In this document: in pieces, positions 1-10,924 of the stretch
Position numbering within the stretch: position 1 is the first letter of the stretch
Layout of the letters: each line of letters begins with the position of its first letter
Source: Straminergon stramineum
Taxonomy: Eukaryota > Streptophyta > Bryopsida > Hypnales > Calliergonaceae
DNA: 64,000 nucleotides
Reading direction: 5' to 3'
Assembly (NCBI GenBank): GCA_963920665.1
Contig: OY987271.1
Location: 14,635,350-14,699,349, forward strand
Position numbers and translations under genes: made by a program
The notes under the pieces: model-generated
What the model was told of the DNA's origin: nothing
Databases searched by the model: none
The model's input: only the letters and a program-made list of their open reading frames with translations

Positions 1-900
1 GTCCTTCTCTTATAGAAAAAGACATGATCAATGTCTATCACTCGAGAATTGGCAAAAAAGATCGGAATATGACTTGCGCATCCTAACGCTTGAACCCTAA
101 ACTAAAACTGCATGAAAATCTTCCATATGTCTAAGGATTTCAGCATCACATACCCGATACTCAAAGCGCCTCTGTGAGCTATAACCCAAACGTCATTGAT
201 GCTCTAAACTATCTTCAATTTCCGACAAACAAAAAGCACCAATTCTGTAGGGAATGCATAACGCACGGAGACCGAATGGAGCACCACGTTTGAGAGTTCT
301 CCACACACTTCAGAAAACATGAAGAAAGAATCTATGCAACCAACTGATGGCAAAAGTCGTTCAATTGTTGGCGGGAATGGAGACGGCGGCAACTATGTTA
401 CTGCCGTTTGAATTCGAAAATGGCAGCCTGCCAACCCGCATTCAGAGTTGAATTTGCATGTGATGCGTCACTGTTCATTAGGAAGGCGACAAGATATGTA
501 GATGGCTTCTGGATTCCGCCACTCACATTTTGGACACAACCCTTTTTTGTAAAGGGGAAATGGTCAGTGGTGCATGCGAAGTACAGTGATCTGCGGAAAG
601 CTCATGGTCCCTACCTAGAGGAAGGAATAAATGTTGTTCTCCACGACTCCACCGCCTTTTTTAGGTTGCGCATGTTCTTAAAGGTCTACAATAAATTCTT
701 TTGGGGAGAGGTTCGTATTGGGAGAGTTTTCCTCGGGTTCCATTTTGTGGCATCCGCATGTTATTTTTATTCCCATTCCCATTTATTGTCCAAAAAAAGG
801 TGACAACTTTACCAATTTATATCAATGATTCTGAAGTATTTTAAAGTCAACAGTTTCATTACAATATAGCTTGCCATTTTGACATACCGCTGAATTAAAT
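1..900. other. AT-rich spacer with an unrecognised open frame
   Basis: An open frame of 131 codons lies on the plus strand at 408-803; its second methionine is at 420. The middle part (about 420-660) has more balanced composition than its surroundings and could be a decayed exon, but I do not recognise the protein. It shows no membrane segment, signal peptide or known motif, and no clear splice sites bound it. Nothing else in this stretch can be supported. Confidence 0.3.
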
Positions 901-987
901 AGGGTTTAGAGTTTCAGGGTTTAGGATATCAAGGGGATAGGGTTTATAGGGTTTAGGGTTTAGGGGTTAGGGTTTTAGGATTTAGGA
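901..987 (+). repeat. Degenerate interstitial telomere-like repeat (TTTAGGG)n
   Basis: About ten full or imperfect units of the plant telomere heptamer TTTAGGG (read as AGGGTTT) occur in 87 bases, interrupted by short spacers. The best run is at about 939-985. Such interstitial tracts are common in plant genomes and can mark old break repair or telomere-derived insertion. It is too degenerate and too internal to be a working telomere. Confidence 0.7.
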
Positions 988-3900
988 TACCCATTGCAAT
1001 GTTTACTTTCAACGTATTCAAGTCTCTTTCAAAGGAGCTTCAAATAGACTAGATGTCTGAGAAAATACACATTGGAAATTTAACATGCGAAAATTGTAGA
1101 CTATGTTTTATCGAGTCATAAATTCGGTGGGGTCATATTTGTTAGACCATGCAACCTCATATCTTTTGTGACCAAGATTTTGAATATTGCATGCCAAAAG
1201 TGGACTAGAAGACATGAAGTCAATTCTCGACTTTTAACAACCACATGATAAAACATTATACTCTTTTAATTGACAAATGATATTCATTTCTTCAATTTCA
1301 TTTTTGATGTGGAACATGTCTATTTTAAAGTTGGCATTGTGGTAACTATTTCTACTTTGTACACACATTGTTCGCATTTTCACTTTCATTTTTACAATGT
1401 CAATGGGGAATTCATTTTACTAGGTGGATAAATTGAATTCTTACTTTTTTTATTATTTTTTTCATCATTTTAACTAAAGAAGAGCAAGATTCATTTGAAA
1501 CTATTTTGAATTGTAGTTGTGAGAAGTATTTCGAAATTATACATGTTTTGGATTCTTTTTTTCTGTTCATGCACTTTATGAATTGGAGAATTCATTGTCT
1601 AGGTTTCCAAAAGTGAAGTCCCTTTTCATTTTTATATGTACATGTATCTTTTCAATTCTATCAATTTCGAAAGTTTGCCGTTCTAATTCGGGATTACTTA
1701 TGTATCATTATTGTATATATTCAGAAAATGATATTACTCATGTTTTCATATATGGAGTCCTCTAAATCACTCATTGAAGCATTTGGAAGCATGTGCGGAA
1801 GTAATGGGGCAATGATAGAAATACTTTGAAGGGTAGTTATGATTAAAAGCATGCATTCATTGGTATTATATGTGGCATTAAGTTGTACATTAAGATTTGA
1901 TGAGACATTGAAAGCATTTTGAAATATAAACTACCTTGTTTGTACAATCTGAAATTAGAAGAAATGGATGAAATTTGCAATTAGCAACTTCATGGCTATT
2001 TTGTCTCGTGCTTATGGAAAGCTATTGTATACGTTTAGAAAGTTCGGGTCTCTAAAATACAATATTTTTCCTTTTCTTAGAGACATAAGTAATTCTACAA
2101 TTTTTTGTAGAAGCTTTACATGTACGGATTCTATGGAGACACATAATTCAGGCTTTAGAATCAAACTTCTTATACCTTGAACCACTTTAGAAAATGTATT
2201 GTTGTATTAAATGGTCAAGATTCATTAAATACGAGCAACATTAACTAGTTCAAACTTATGACATGTGTTGAGAGAGGTTAAGAGATTTCAAAACACTTGT
2301 AACATTCTAATATGTAGGGTTTCCGAACATTATTATTTCTCTATCTATAAATAATTTTCATGTGTTCTATTGTAATAACTATATAGTCTTTAACAATGTG
2401 TAGTGTTTTCAGAAATGTAATGATTAACCCATTTCATGTGGAGTCAATGAATTGGTATGTAAGAAAATGAACGTGAACACAAAGAAATTGTTTTATTTTT
2501 ATAAGTTGTAATTCATGTGAACATGAAATCCATGGACACATTTCATTCATTTGAATCAAAGATCAAAAATCCAAACTGACAGTGGATGTACTTTAATGAA
2601 TCCCAGATAGGGAAAGTAATAGAATTGGTATTCAAATAAATAAATAAAATCAGCCAAAATATTCTACATAATTTTAATACTTCAAATTCATGCCCTCTGG
2701 AACTTTATAGAAGGTTCCACCTAATTTATAGCGTTTATGAAAAGTAAAAAATATAGTGTTCGTTGTACATTGATAAATAACCCAATTCATGTAAAGTCAT
2801 AGAATAGGGATGCATACACTAGTAGAAAACATTGTTTCCTTCAATAGAATGTAGGTCACACATTTTCTTTTCTTGTACTCTGAAGACAAGAAATCAATGT
2901 GGACAAAAACGCAGTTTCTTCAAGTTATACAAATCACTGATGTTGCATAATAGTTTATGTGGAATTAAATGATTCAACAACTTCGAATAATCTTTAGGAA
3001 TCATATGAAATTCATGACCATAAAATTAACAACCACACAAGAGCTTCGTTGCAGCTATTAAATCACCCTTTCAACCCTAAGATAATAATATGAATGGCTT
3101 TTATAGAACTTAATGAAAATAAATAAACCATACATGTTAAATTCCAATGCTGTAATAAAATTATCCAACAACTTTAGATATAAAACTCATGGCTACATTT
3201 CTGTTGTGAGAGAGATACTTCAGAGTTAAAGGTAATGCTTTTAAAAAATAAAATAGTGCAGTTGATGTATTGTGTAGAACTAAATAAAAAAAAATCACAT
3301 TATGAGTTCAAAATATCTAATGAATTGAGCTTAAGAAAATATTTAATGTAGTTACTGCATTCTATGATTTCAAAAAACAAATCATAGATGTAGTTTACAA
3401 TTGGTGGAAATACACGACTTCAGAACTTGCGATGAAATGAAGGTTTGCATATTACTTTCATACCAGATAGGGAAACTATGCAATGGCTAGGCTATCGTAT
3501 GAAGTTCCTAAAAATGCAGTCTAAGTCAAAATAGATCATTGTTCTCACGTGAAGTTATGGGAATAAAATGAACCCTCAACTTCTTTGTTCATTTATTTGC
3601 ATACACTTCCCGAAAATCATGTGTTTATGATTTAGGGTTGAAAGAACTAGTCACTTTCAATACAATCAGGATTAAATATTTCACATGTATGCGAAATTGT
3701 GATTGGATATCCCAATCTTGTAGGACCCGCACTACAATTTCATGCACTCTAAATTTATGTACACATCCTCTGGAATTAAGAAAATATATTGATTTCATGT
3801 ATTTAATAACATCATAGATTAACTATTAGACTTCATTATAATACTAAAGACTTTAATTTTTTTATATGTGCTCATGAGTTCATAATACTCAAAATCATGA

Positions 3901-5390
3901 TTTCTAAAATTGGGTGGCATTTTAAACTTATGTATTTTTTATACGGACTCATTTTAATGTGTATTGCCCAACAATTATGATTGTAGTTATTTAGAGTAGT
4001 CGGAACACGACACTTGATTTAAAAGCTTGCCGTTGTAGAAAGGAAGAAACCTATCCAAGAGATAGTTTGACAAATTCCATGTGGTTCAACATGAGCATAA
4101 ATAAATTCAATACATACATACGTAAATGCAAAAGAATTTAGCAAAAATTATAAATTATAAATTTCACTTTTATAAATAAAACCAGCGATATTGATTTTCT
4201 TTACACTGTTTTCTTCAATGACTCCAACTTCATTTTCTCACACAGTAAGTTGCTATTATTTGGGTCTATACAAAAATTTCTAAACTACTCGAACTACCTT
4301 TTTTTGCTGATTAACCCCAATAAATCTTTAACCCTATGAAATGGTGTATATTTATATAATTTAAAGCGGTTTCCTCATTTCTACCAACCATGAATATTGG
4401 AAATAAAACTTTATGGTTGTAAAATGTCCCTTATTAAACCTTATGCGCCCATCTTTGCTAAGGTTTTATTCATGATAGATTAAGAATTGAATGTGAGGAT
4501 TATGCGTTTTGCACTTTGAATTTGTCATCTTCTTTAAACCCCGAAGACATTGGTCATTGTTAATAGAAACAATTCAATGTATTAGGGTCTGCAAATCTTT
4601 CATCAAAAAGGGAAGGAGCTCTTTAGAAGTCTGGTCAAGGAATTTCTTTGGGGATTTCCTAATTTCAAATATTAATCAATTGATATATAAATGAATGATT
4701 TCTACATCATTCAATCAACCCTACTAGCTTTTACATTTGCATACATGTCGAGTGCGTCATCTAGATCTGTAAATAGGCAAGTTTTAATAGGTATCAATTG
4801 AGTATGATGGATAGACTAGGATTTACGGTATGACTAACGAGCACGTATTGGCCTGTGACGTCAATAGGGTATAATGGACAAAGGATACCGGCAGTGCCCG
4901 AGCGGGTATTACTTGTTTTATTCCAATTTTTCCAAAGTGGCCATATTAAATGTTATAATGTACTCCCAATCATAACATTCATTAACAAATAGGTTGTATA
5001 ATATGGTTTTCATACATAAATGAAATGCCATGTACAATTTTTTCTAATTTAATGTTTTTTGGCGATTTTATCCAAATTTAGGGATATTTTAGTGGTCATT
5101 CTTTACCCCTTGAATGCCGACTTAGTAATTTTGAAAATCAACCATTTTAGAACCATGTGACATCATCCACTTGAAAAAAATCTAAAATACTCATTCACAG
5201 TCCAACTACAGTACAAGATATGCCCTTCCCACCCCTAATTGTGAGGATGAATAGTTGAAATTCTTTCCTCCAGAGGAAAATTCCTTCTCATTCATCGAAT
5301 AGGAAACATCCATTCAGTGGTTTAGGGGTTAAACAATTTTTTTTTCTCATGCAATCTGGCACTTCTAAACCCCCCTCCAAAGCCCTAGTG
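988..5390. other. AT-rich intergenic DNA, no gene seen
   Basis: Roughly 4.4 kb of AT-rich sequence with only short chance open frames (longest about 70 codons at 1968-2180) and no recognisable protein. Small inverted repeats occur, for example TTCTACAA...TTGTAGAA near 2094-2113. A 9-bp stem GGCACTTCT/AGAAGTGCC (5358-5366 and 5392-5400) sits just before the GC-rich repeat that follows. Confidence 0.6.
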
Positions 5391-5461
5391 GAGAAGTGCC
5401 AAGTACCACTTTGTGGTTACTAGGAGTGTATTAGTTGGCAGGTACTAGGTGGGTATCACTT

Positions 5462-5745
5462 CGCGGTTACCGTGGGGTATCTTTTGGCGGGTACTGGGCG
5501 GTTAATGGACGGGTATTGGGCGGGTACTGGGCGGGTATCAAGGATACTGGGCGGTTACCGTGGGGTATCTTTTGGCGGGTACTGGGCGGTTAATGGACGG
5601 GTATTGGGCGGGTACTGGGCGGGTATCAAGGATACTGGGCGGTTACCGTGGGGTATCTTTTGGCGGGTACTGGGCGATCACTGGGTGGTCACGAGGTGGT
5701 CACTGGGCGGGTACTGGGCAGTCACTAGGTGGGTATCAGAAGTAC
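5462..5745 (+). repeat. 88-bp GC-rich tandem repeat with a GGCGGGTACTGG sub-motif
   Basis: Two full copies of an 88-bp unit run from about 5475 to 5650, followed by a partial third copy to about 5690 and a looser tail of GGGTACTGG/GGTCACTGG units to about 5745. Each unit is built from 10-12 bp sub-repeats (GGCGGGTACTGG, GGCGGTTACCG, ACGGGTATTGG). The block is GC-rich in an otherwise AT-rich area. Open frames across it start at GTG and arise because 88 is not a multiple of three, so different frames stay open in successive units. I do not regard them as genes. Confidence 0.85.
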
Positions 5746-5989
5746 CGGCGACTGCTGGGAGTACCTCCGATTCTTCCTTTGCAAGAAGCCTGTCGTCGCT
5801 CCTCCGATTCCCCTCTGATCTTGCAGACCCTACGTTTCTTCAATGTCCTTGATCGTTTTTCGTTGCCTGCGCATGCTGCGGACGTGCTGCTTCGTTTTCC
5901 TCTTTACTTTTGAGGGTTGGAGGAGGTGTTGTGCGGAATTGAGCAATTTTTTGATTTCAGAACTCTTGTACGTGTTTAGGATTTAGGGT

Positions 5990-6490
5990 ACAACTTTTGA
6001 TCGGTGGAGCTCGCTATTGGTGGAGTTGCTCGGTGGAGGTGCTGTTGGTGGAGTTGCTCGATGGAGGTGCTCTTGGTGAAGTTCATCGGTGGAGCTTCTG
6101 ATCGTTTCTCATCGGTTAGCAGTGCATACTCTTCCCCTTTCAATTTTTAGGTTTTAGGGTGGTCTTCTGAGCTCGATGTTGATGGAGTCCACCGCAAGAG
6201 GTCGCTGTTGGAGCCTCTGATCGGTGGAGCTTCTGATTGGTTTAGGATCAGTTAGCAATAGAAGGTTTGATGTTCTGATTTTCCCCTTCAATTTTTGAGG
6301 GTTTAGGTTGGTGTTGGGAGCTCGTTGTTGATCGGTGGAATGCACCGCAGGAACTCGCTGTTGGTGGAGTTCATCACTCAGTCCCGCTTTAGTTTATTAG
6401 GGTTGGTTGCTGTTGGAGGAGGCCGGTGGTTGTCGGCAAGGAGGAGCTCGGTCTTTGTTGGTGGTGGAGAAGCTCACTCTTGGAGGAGGA
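5990..6490 (+). repeat. Degenerate GGTGGAG-rich repeat
   Basis: The motif GGTGGAG(C/T)T(G/C/T)CT recurs at irregular spacing, for example near 6003, 6018, 6033, 6048, 6090 and 6225, with variants to about 6480. The unit is about 15 bp. Longer blocks recur, such as 'GATCGGTGGAGCTTCTGAT' near 6085 and 6220. No coding frame is convincing. The region then turns into a TG-rich tract (about 6720-6870). Confidence 0.65.
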
Positions 6491-7143
6491 GGTAGGTGGG
6501 TTTTTCTCTTTTTTTTGTTGCATGAATACATTGCATACTTGTTTGAAACTTTTTTTTAAGCTGAAGTGCAGATGTGTTGTATGACTTCGTTTTAATGGTT
6601 GGATTATTGAATGGAATTAGTACTGCTCTTAATTTTAGGGTTTCAGGTTTGATAGTGATTCTCTTTTCCTATCAATTGCTGAATTTTTGGACATTCCTTT
6701 GCTCTGCTCTTTCATATCTTTGCATAGTGTGCATTGTGACATTGTGTCATTGTAGAATTCCGTGATACGTTGCTTTGGTTGGTCATTGTGTGCATTGCAT
6801 GATTGTGTGTACACTGTGAGTTTGTGTGATTGTGTGATATTGTCATTGTATGCATTGCTGTTATGTTTTCACAAGATTGTTGAATTTTGATTTTCGATTG
6901 TGTACTCTATTGTTAGAAAAGTAATTTTAGAATTACAGTTCTTCTACATTGGAAGTGTTAGAATTTGCTAACCTTGCACTGAAATTTTGACAGAATTCAA
7001 AGGTGAATCCGCAGAAGAAGTTTTGCATCTATTTCTGAAGGTGAGTTCAATAACCAAGTATTGCACTTTCCATAAAGAATTTTGGATTTATGTTTCTACT
7101 GTCCTAATACAAATTAATCCCACCAGTCCGCACAGGAAGCAAT

Positions 7144-7741
7144 TTAGGTCGATGTCGATCTCGTTGAAGGTCAGATTCCCTCAACAAAACAACACAGAGC
7201 AAACAGATAAATAGTTCTTTGCAGTGCCCAATTAGGTCAAGTCGAGCTAAAAGCTCAAATTTCTACATATAATTGTAGAAGTGTGGTCAATGAACCTGAT
7301 ATACACATCAATCAAAAATGATGCAACCTCTCCGTTCAGGTCGAGTCGACCTAAACAGCAAAAGAAGTCTTCCATCAATTTCTCGAGCTTAGAGGGTCAC
7401 TCGCAGAAGGTCGACTCAACCTAATTTCCCATTCAATGAGAAATTGACATCCATGGAAATGGTTTGCTATAAGTGTCCCAATCAAAACTATAAAGATACA
7501 GAATAGGTCGACCCGACTTATTTCAAATTTCAGTGAAAAATTGACATCCACGGAAAATGGTTTTTTTTGAGTTTCGCAATGAAAACTATAAAAAATATAG
7601 AATAGGTTGACTCGACCTAAATCCACTTGCAACAATAGAATAAATGCCACGAGAGAAGAAACAGATAAGCTCAGAATACCTCTCATGAAAATACCTTAGA
7701 AAATACTAAACCTGATGTCGATTTAGATCGAGTTGGCCTAA
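7144..7741. repeat. Cluster of 19-bp palindromes upstream of the ParB/methyltransferase-like gene
   Basis: Near-copies of the palindrome TTAGGTCGAGTCGACCTAA (nine-base arms around one central base) occur at 7232-7250, 7337-7354, 7407-7424, 7504-7521, 7603-7620 and 7723-7741, with a weaker half-site at 7145-7160. Spacing is about 70-120 bp and the intervening DNA is not otherwise repeated. A plausible 5' splice site lies at 7041 (CTGAAG|GTGAGT), so this stretch may be a 5' intron of the downstream gene. Further copies occur in introns of that gene, and one lies just after exon 3. Confidence 0.8.
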
Positions 7742-9205
7742 TCCTTCAATGGGCTTTGACACTGTTTATTCTTCCTCAAAATGGAAGAACAGATTCCTAG
7801 ACTAGAGGCGTTCTTCAAAAGATGTGAGACTCCTCGTGAAGAGGAGGACGGAGATGATATCGATAATGATGGAGAATACTGGGAATTCCAAAACTCGGAG
7901 AAAGTTGCAGAGTGGAGTTTGCGGATGATTCCATTCAAGAATCTCATCTGCTTCTCCTACAAATACATAGAGAGTGAGGCATTCTACTTTGTCTCATTTG
8001 ATGAGAAGATCAAAGACATTGCCCATGACAAGGGGTCGATGATAAAAATTCATTGCGTGACAGCCCAAACGGGGATTCCAGAAGAACAACAATGTCACTT
8101 CACAATTGTTTTGGACTCCGCCAAGATTTCATTAAATATTACACCATTTATAATGACTCTTGAACCTACGGAGTATCGATCAGAGATTCCGGAGATGGAG
8201 AAGAAGATTGACAATAACTTCTTCCACAATGCTGCCGGAAAGCTGTTCACAAGGAAAACATTGTGCAATCGCCTGCGAACGCTCTTTGTGACCTTCGAGG
8301 TTTTCAAAGCAAAGCTAGAGTCGAAGAAGAGAGATATGTCTACGCAATCTGTTTCTCAAGAAATTCTCGCTACTAAAGGCGAAGGTCAAGCTTCAATGGG
8401 TACACCTGGAACCTAAAGTAGTCGTGGAACTCGCAGAAATATAAATAGGAGAACCCCTCCTGCTGCACCAGTAAGAAGTAAACTCGCTTCTTCTTCTGTG
8501 CAGAATCCGAGAGAAAAGAACTACGAGGAGGCCAGTTTTGTGTCAGCAGTAATTGACATTCCTGAAGCGCACGACCCACAGAGGAATCACGACTACAAAC
8601 TGTTCGCAGAGGCTTATAAGAACTATTGGGCGACATGTACAGACGCATACGTGTTCAAGATTGATTAGAAAAAGTCTATCTCCATTGATCAGATGATCGC
8701 AGCTCCATCGGACATGAACATCAGGAGTCATGAAAAAAGACTTGCGGCAGACGTCATACATTATTACGTGCATATGCCAAACAAGTCCACAAAACAAACA
8801 CTCTGCGTCATGCCCGTGGATCAAATAGAGAAGCCCACACCCGAGTCATGGGATAAAATTAAAGGAGGAAAGTTTTATCTTATAAATGGACAACATAGTG
8901 TAACGGCCAGCAAGATGATGGTGGAACAGAAGCTGGATGAGTCCATCGTGAAACATTTTAGGGAATGGGACTGCTACGTCGTCTGGTCTAAAGACAACAG
9001 GAAATTGCGCTCAATCTCTGCGTACTACAATAGGGTAAACCACTTTGTCGCCATGAAGCCCTCGTGGTCAACCAATATCCTGGGTGCAAGATCTGTCTGG
9101 GTAACGATGGAGAGACCGCGGAACCCAAAAGAACCCTCACCAGCCAGGACCCTATCGAATGCTCGACGCAACGCAGAGAACAAAGCCAACGCTTTGAAAT
9201 TCAAG

Positions 9206-9342
9206 GTAACGAATTAGGTCGAGTCGACCTAAAGTTGGAAGAATGCAATAAATATGTTTTGGAGTATTTATTTGGGTTTTGTTAGGTCGAGTCGACCTAA
9301 ATGACAGCTGACACAAATTGAGCTTCTGATTATTTGTTTCAG
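9206..9342 (+). repeat. Intron with two perfect 19-bp palindromes
   Basis: This intron (CAAG|GTAACG ... TTTCAG|GAG) carries two exact copies of TTAGGTCGAGTCGACCTAA, at 9214-9232 and 9282-9300. They make up more than a quarter of the intron. The first lies 9 bases after the splice donor. No copy was seen inside a coding exon. Confidence 0.85.
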
Positions 9343-10695
9343 GAGTTTGTAAAAGCTATGAATGCCAGGTTCGCGATGCTTGACGTTGTGAAGTCCCAGA
9401 AGGCTTCTAGGGGGAAGGATGCTGAAGAGAAGTTGAAGATCACCAACGAATTGAAGATCATCACCGCTTCTGATTCAATCTTTTCACTCTGGAGTGAGGT
9501 TATATCAAGTAATGCGCATGGGGAGCTCATTGACCCAAACACTCTAATGCCCTTCAATAAGAAGGCTGGGTGGAAGTCGGAATCTAGGAACCTAACACAC
9601 GAATTCTTCAAGTGGTTAGGAAACCTTTCTTACGATGACATGGCAAAGCTCGCGAAGCACATTCTGCATCAGGACACAGAGAAGAGGACATAGAAGTACC
9701 CAAAGGTGACGATTAAGCAGGTGTCATCGGTGCTTGAGAGTTGCTATATTTGTAAAGAGTGGGTAGAGCGGCGAAAACGAAAATATCTCGTGAAGAAAGA
9801 GCTTCACAACCTTGCCCCAAATTTGGGTCTGCTCAATGCGTTCAACGAACTGAACGTGGAGAAGTGGAGAGAATTCAAGAGAAGTCGTTGTATCACGAGT
9901 GCAACGATGAATGTTCTCCTTGAGCAACCTGGAGATGATTACTGGAAGGAAGCTAAACAAACCAAGGCCAAGAACAAGAAAGCCGAGGAGATATCTCCAT
10001 ATGCCGCCGAATTCTTCAAGGTCTTTCTAGAACGAAGAACGAACTTTGTGAAACCTCTTGTCGTTGCACACTACAGGCCATACAACATCAGTTCTGACAT
10101 ACACTCAGATTGGCCAGCAGGAGTGTGGAAGGAAAACACTGCAGGTGATATCAAATTCGGAATCATTGACTTCCGATATGCTCCTATAGTCTTGAACAAG
10201 GACAAGTGCACTCCGGTGATGCCATACTTCTACGCAGCAATGAAGTCCTTCCAAGAGATGAAGAAACCATTATTGGAGGAGGTCACAACTTGGCTCTTCA
10301 TCTGCTCAGATCTTGTGGAGCAGACGCAGGCTCTGCATTATGTGCAAACCAACGAGGACCTCAGGGATTACAAAATGGCGTACGCAAATTATTGGCCGGC
10401 GAAGCATGAGCGGATGGGTGACTATTCCGCGAGTAACAGCAAGGCTACCGAGAAAGTATATCTCACGTTCTTGTAGAGTCCAGACAATGCTGTCATTCGG
10501 ATCCCAAAACCAGCATATCGCGCTCCAGACACTGACGTTTTCAAGAAGCCCAGGGCGTACAATGAGCTGCAATATAGAATTCACAACACAAAGCTAAGAA
10601 TGGAATTCTATCTTCATATCCTGGATAGGTTTGCTATGGGAGGGAGCAGTGTGATGTCGCTGTTTGGTGGCACGAAGTTCACTTGTGCAGCGATG

Positions 10696-10924
10696 GTGAG
10701 TCCCTTTCAGGTCGAGTCGACCTAAAGTAGCAATTGCAAAACAGTGTTTAGTCGTTGAGTATTCATTTATCTGAGTTTCCTGACTTAGGTTTAGTCGACC
10801 TAAGTAGGTAGGAAGATAACTTGAATACTTGTAGACTCGATTGAAATAGTGTTTTAGGTGGGCTCGACCTAATCTAATTAGATACGCTTCGTATAACGGA
10901 CTTGTTGATTTGGATTCGTTGTAG
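10696..10924 (+). repeat. Intron with three copies of the 19-bp palindrome
   Basis: The intron between the methyltransferase-like exons contains palindrome copies at 10708-10724 (near perfect), 10785-10803 (TTAGGTTTAGTCGACCTAA) and 10854-10872 (TTAGGTGGGCTCGACCTAA). Another copy lies just after the end of exon 3 at about 11997-12015 in the next intron. Confidence 0.8.

Noticed and set aside
204..392. Minus-strand open frame of 62 codons and similar short frames in AT-rich spacer
   Set aside because: No recognisable motif, atypical composition and no splice or promoter context; indistinguishable from chance.
5472..5913. Two overlapping Gly/Trp/Tyr-rich open frames over the 88-bp repeat
   Set aside because: Both begin at GTG, repeat the same peptide in shifted frames because of the 88-bp period, and have no promoter or homology.
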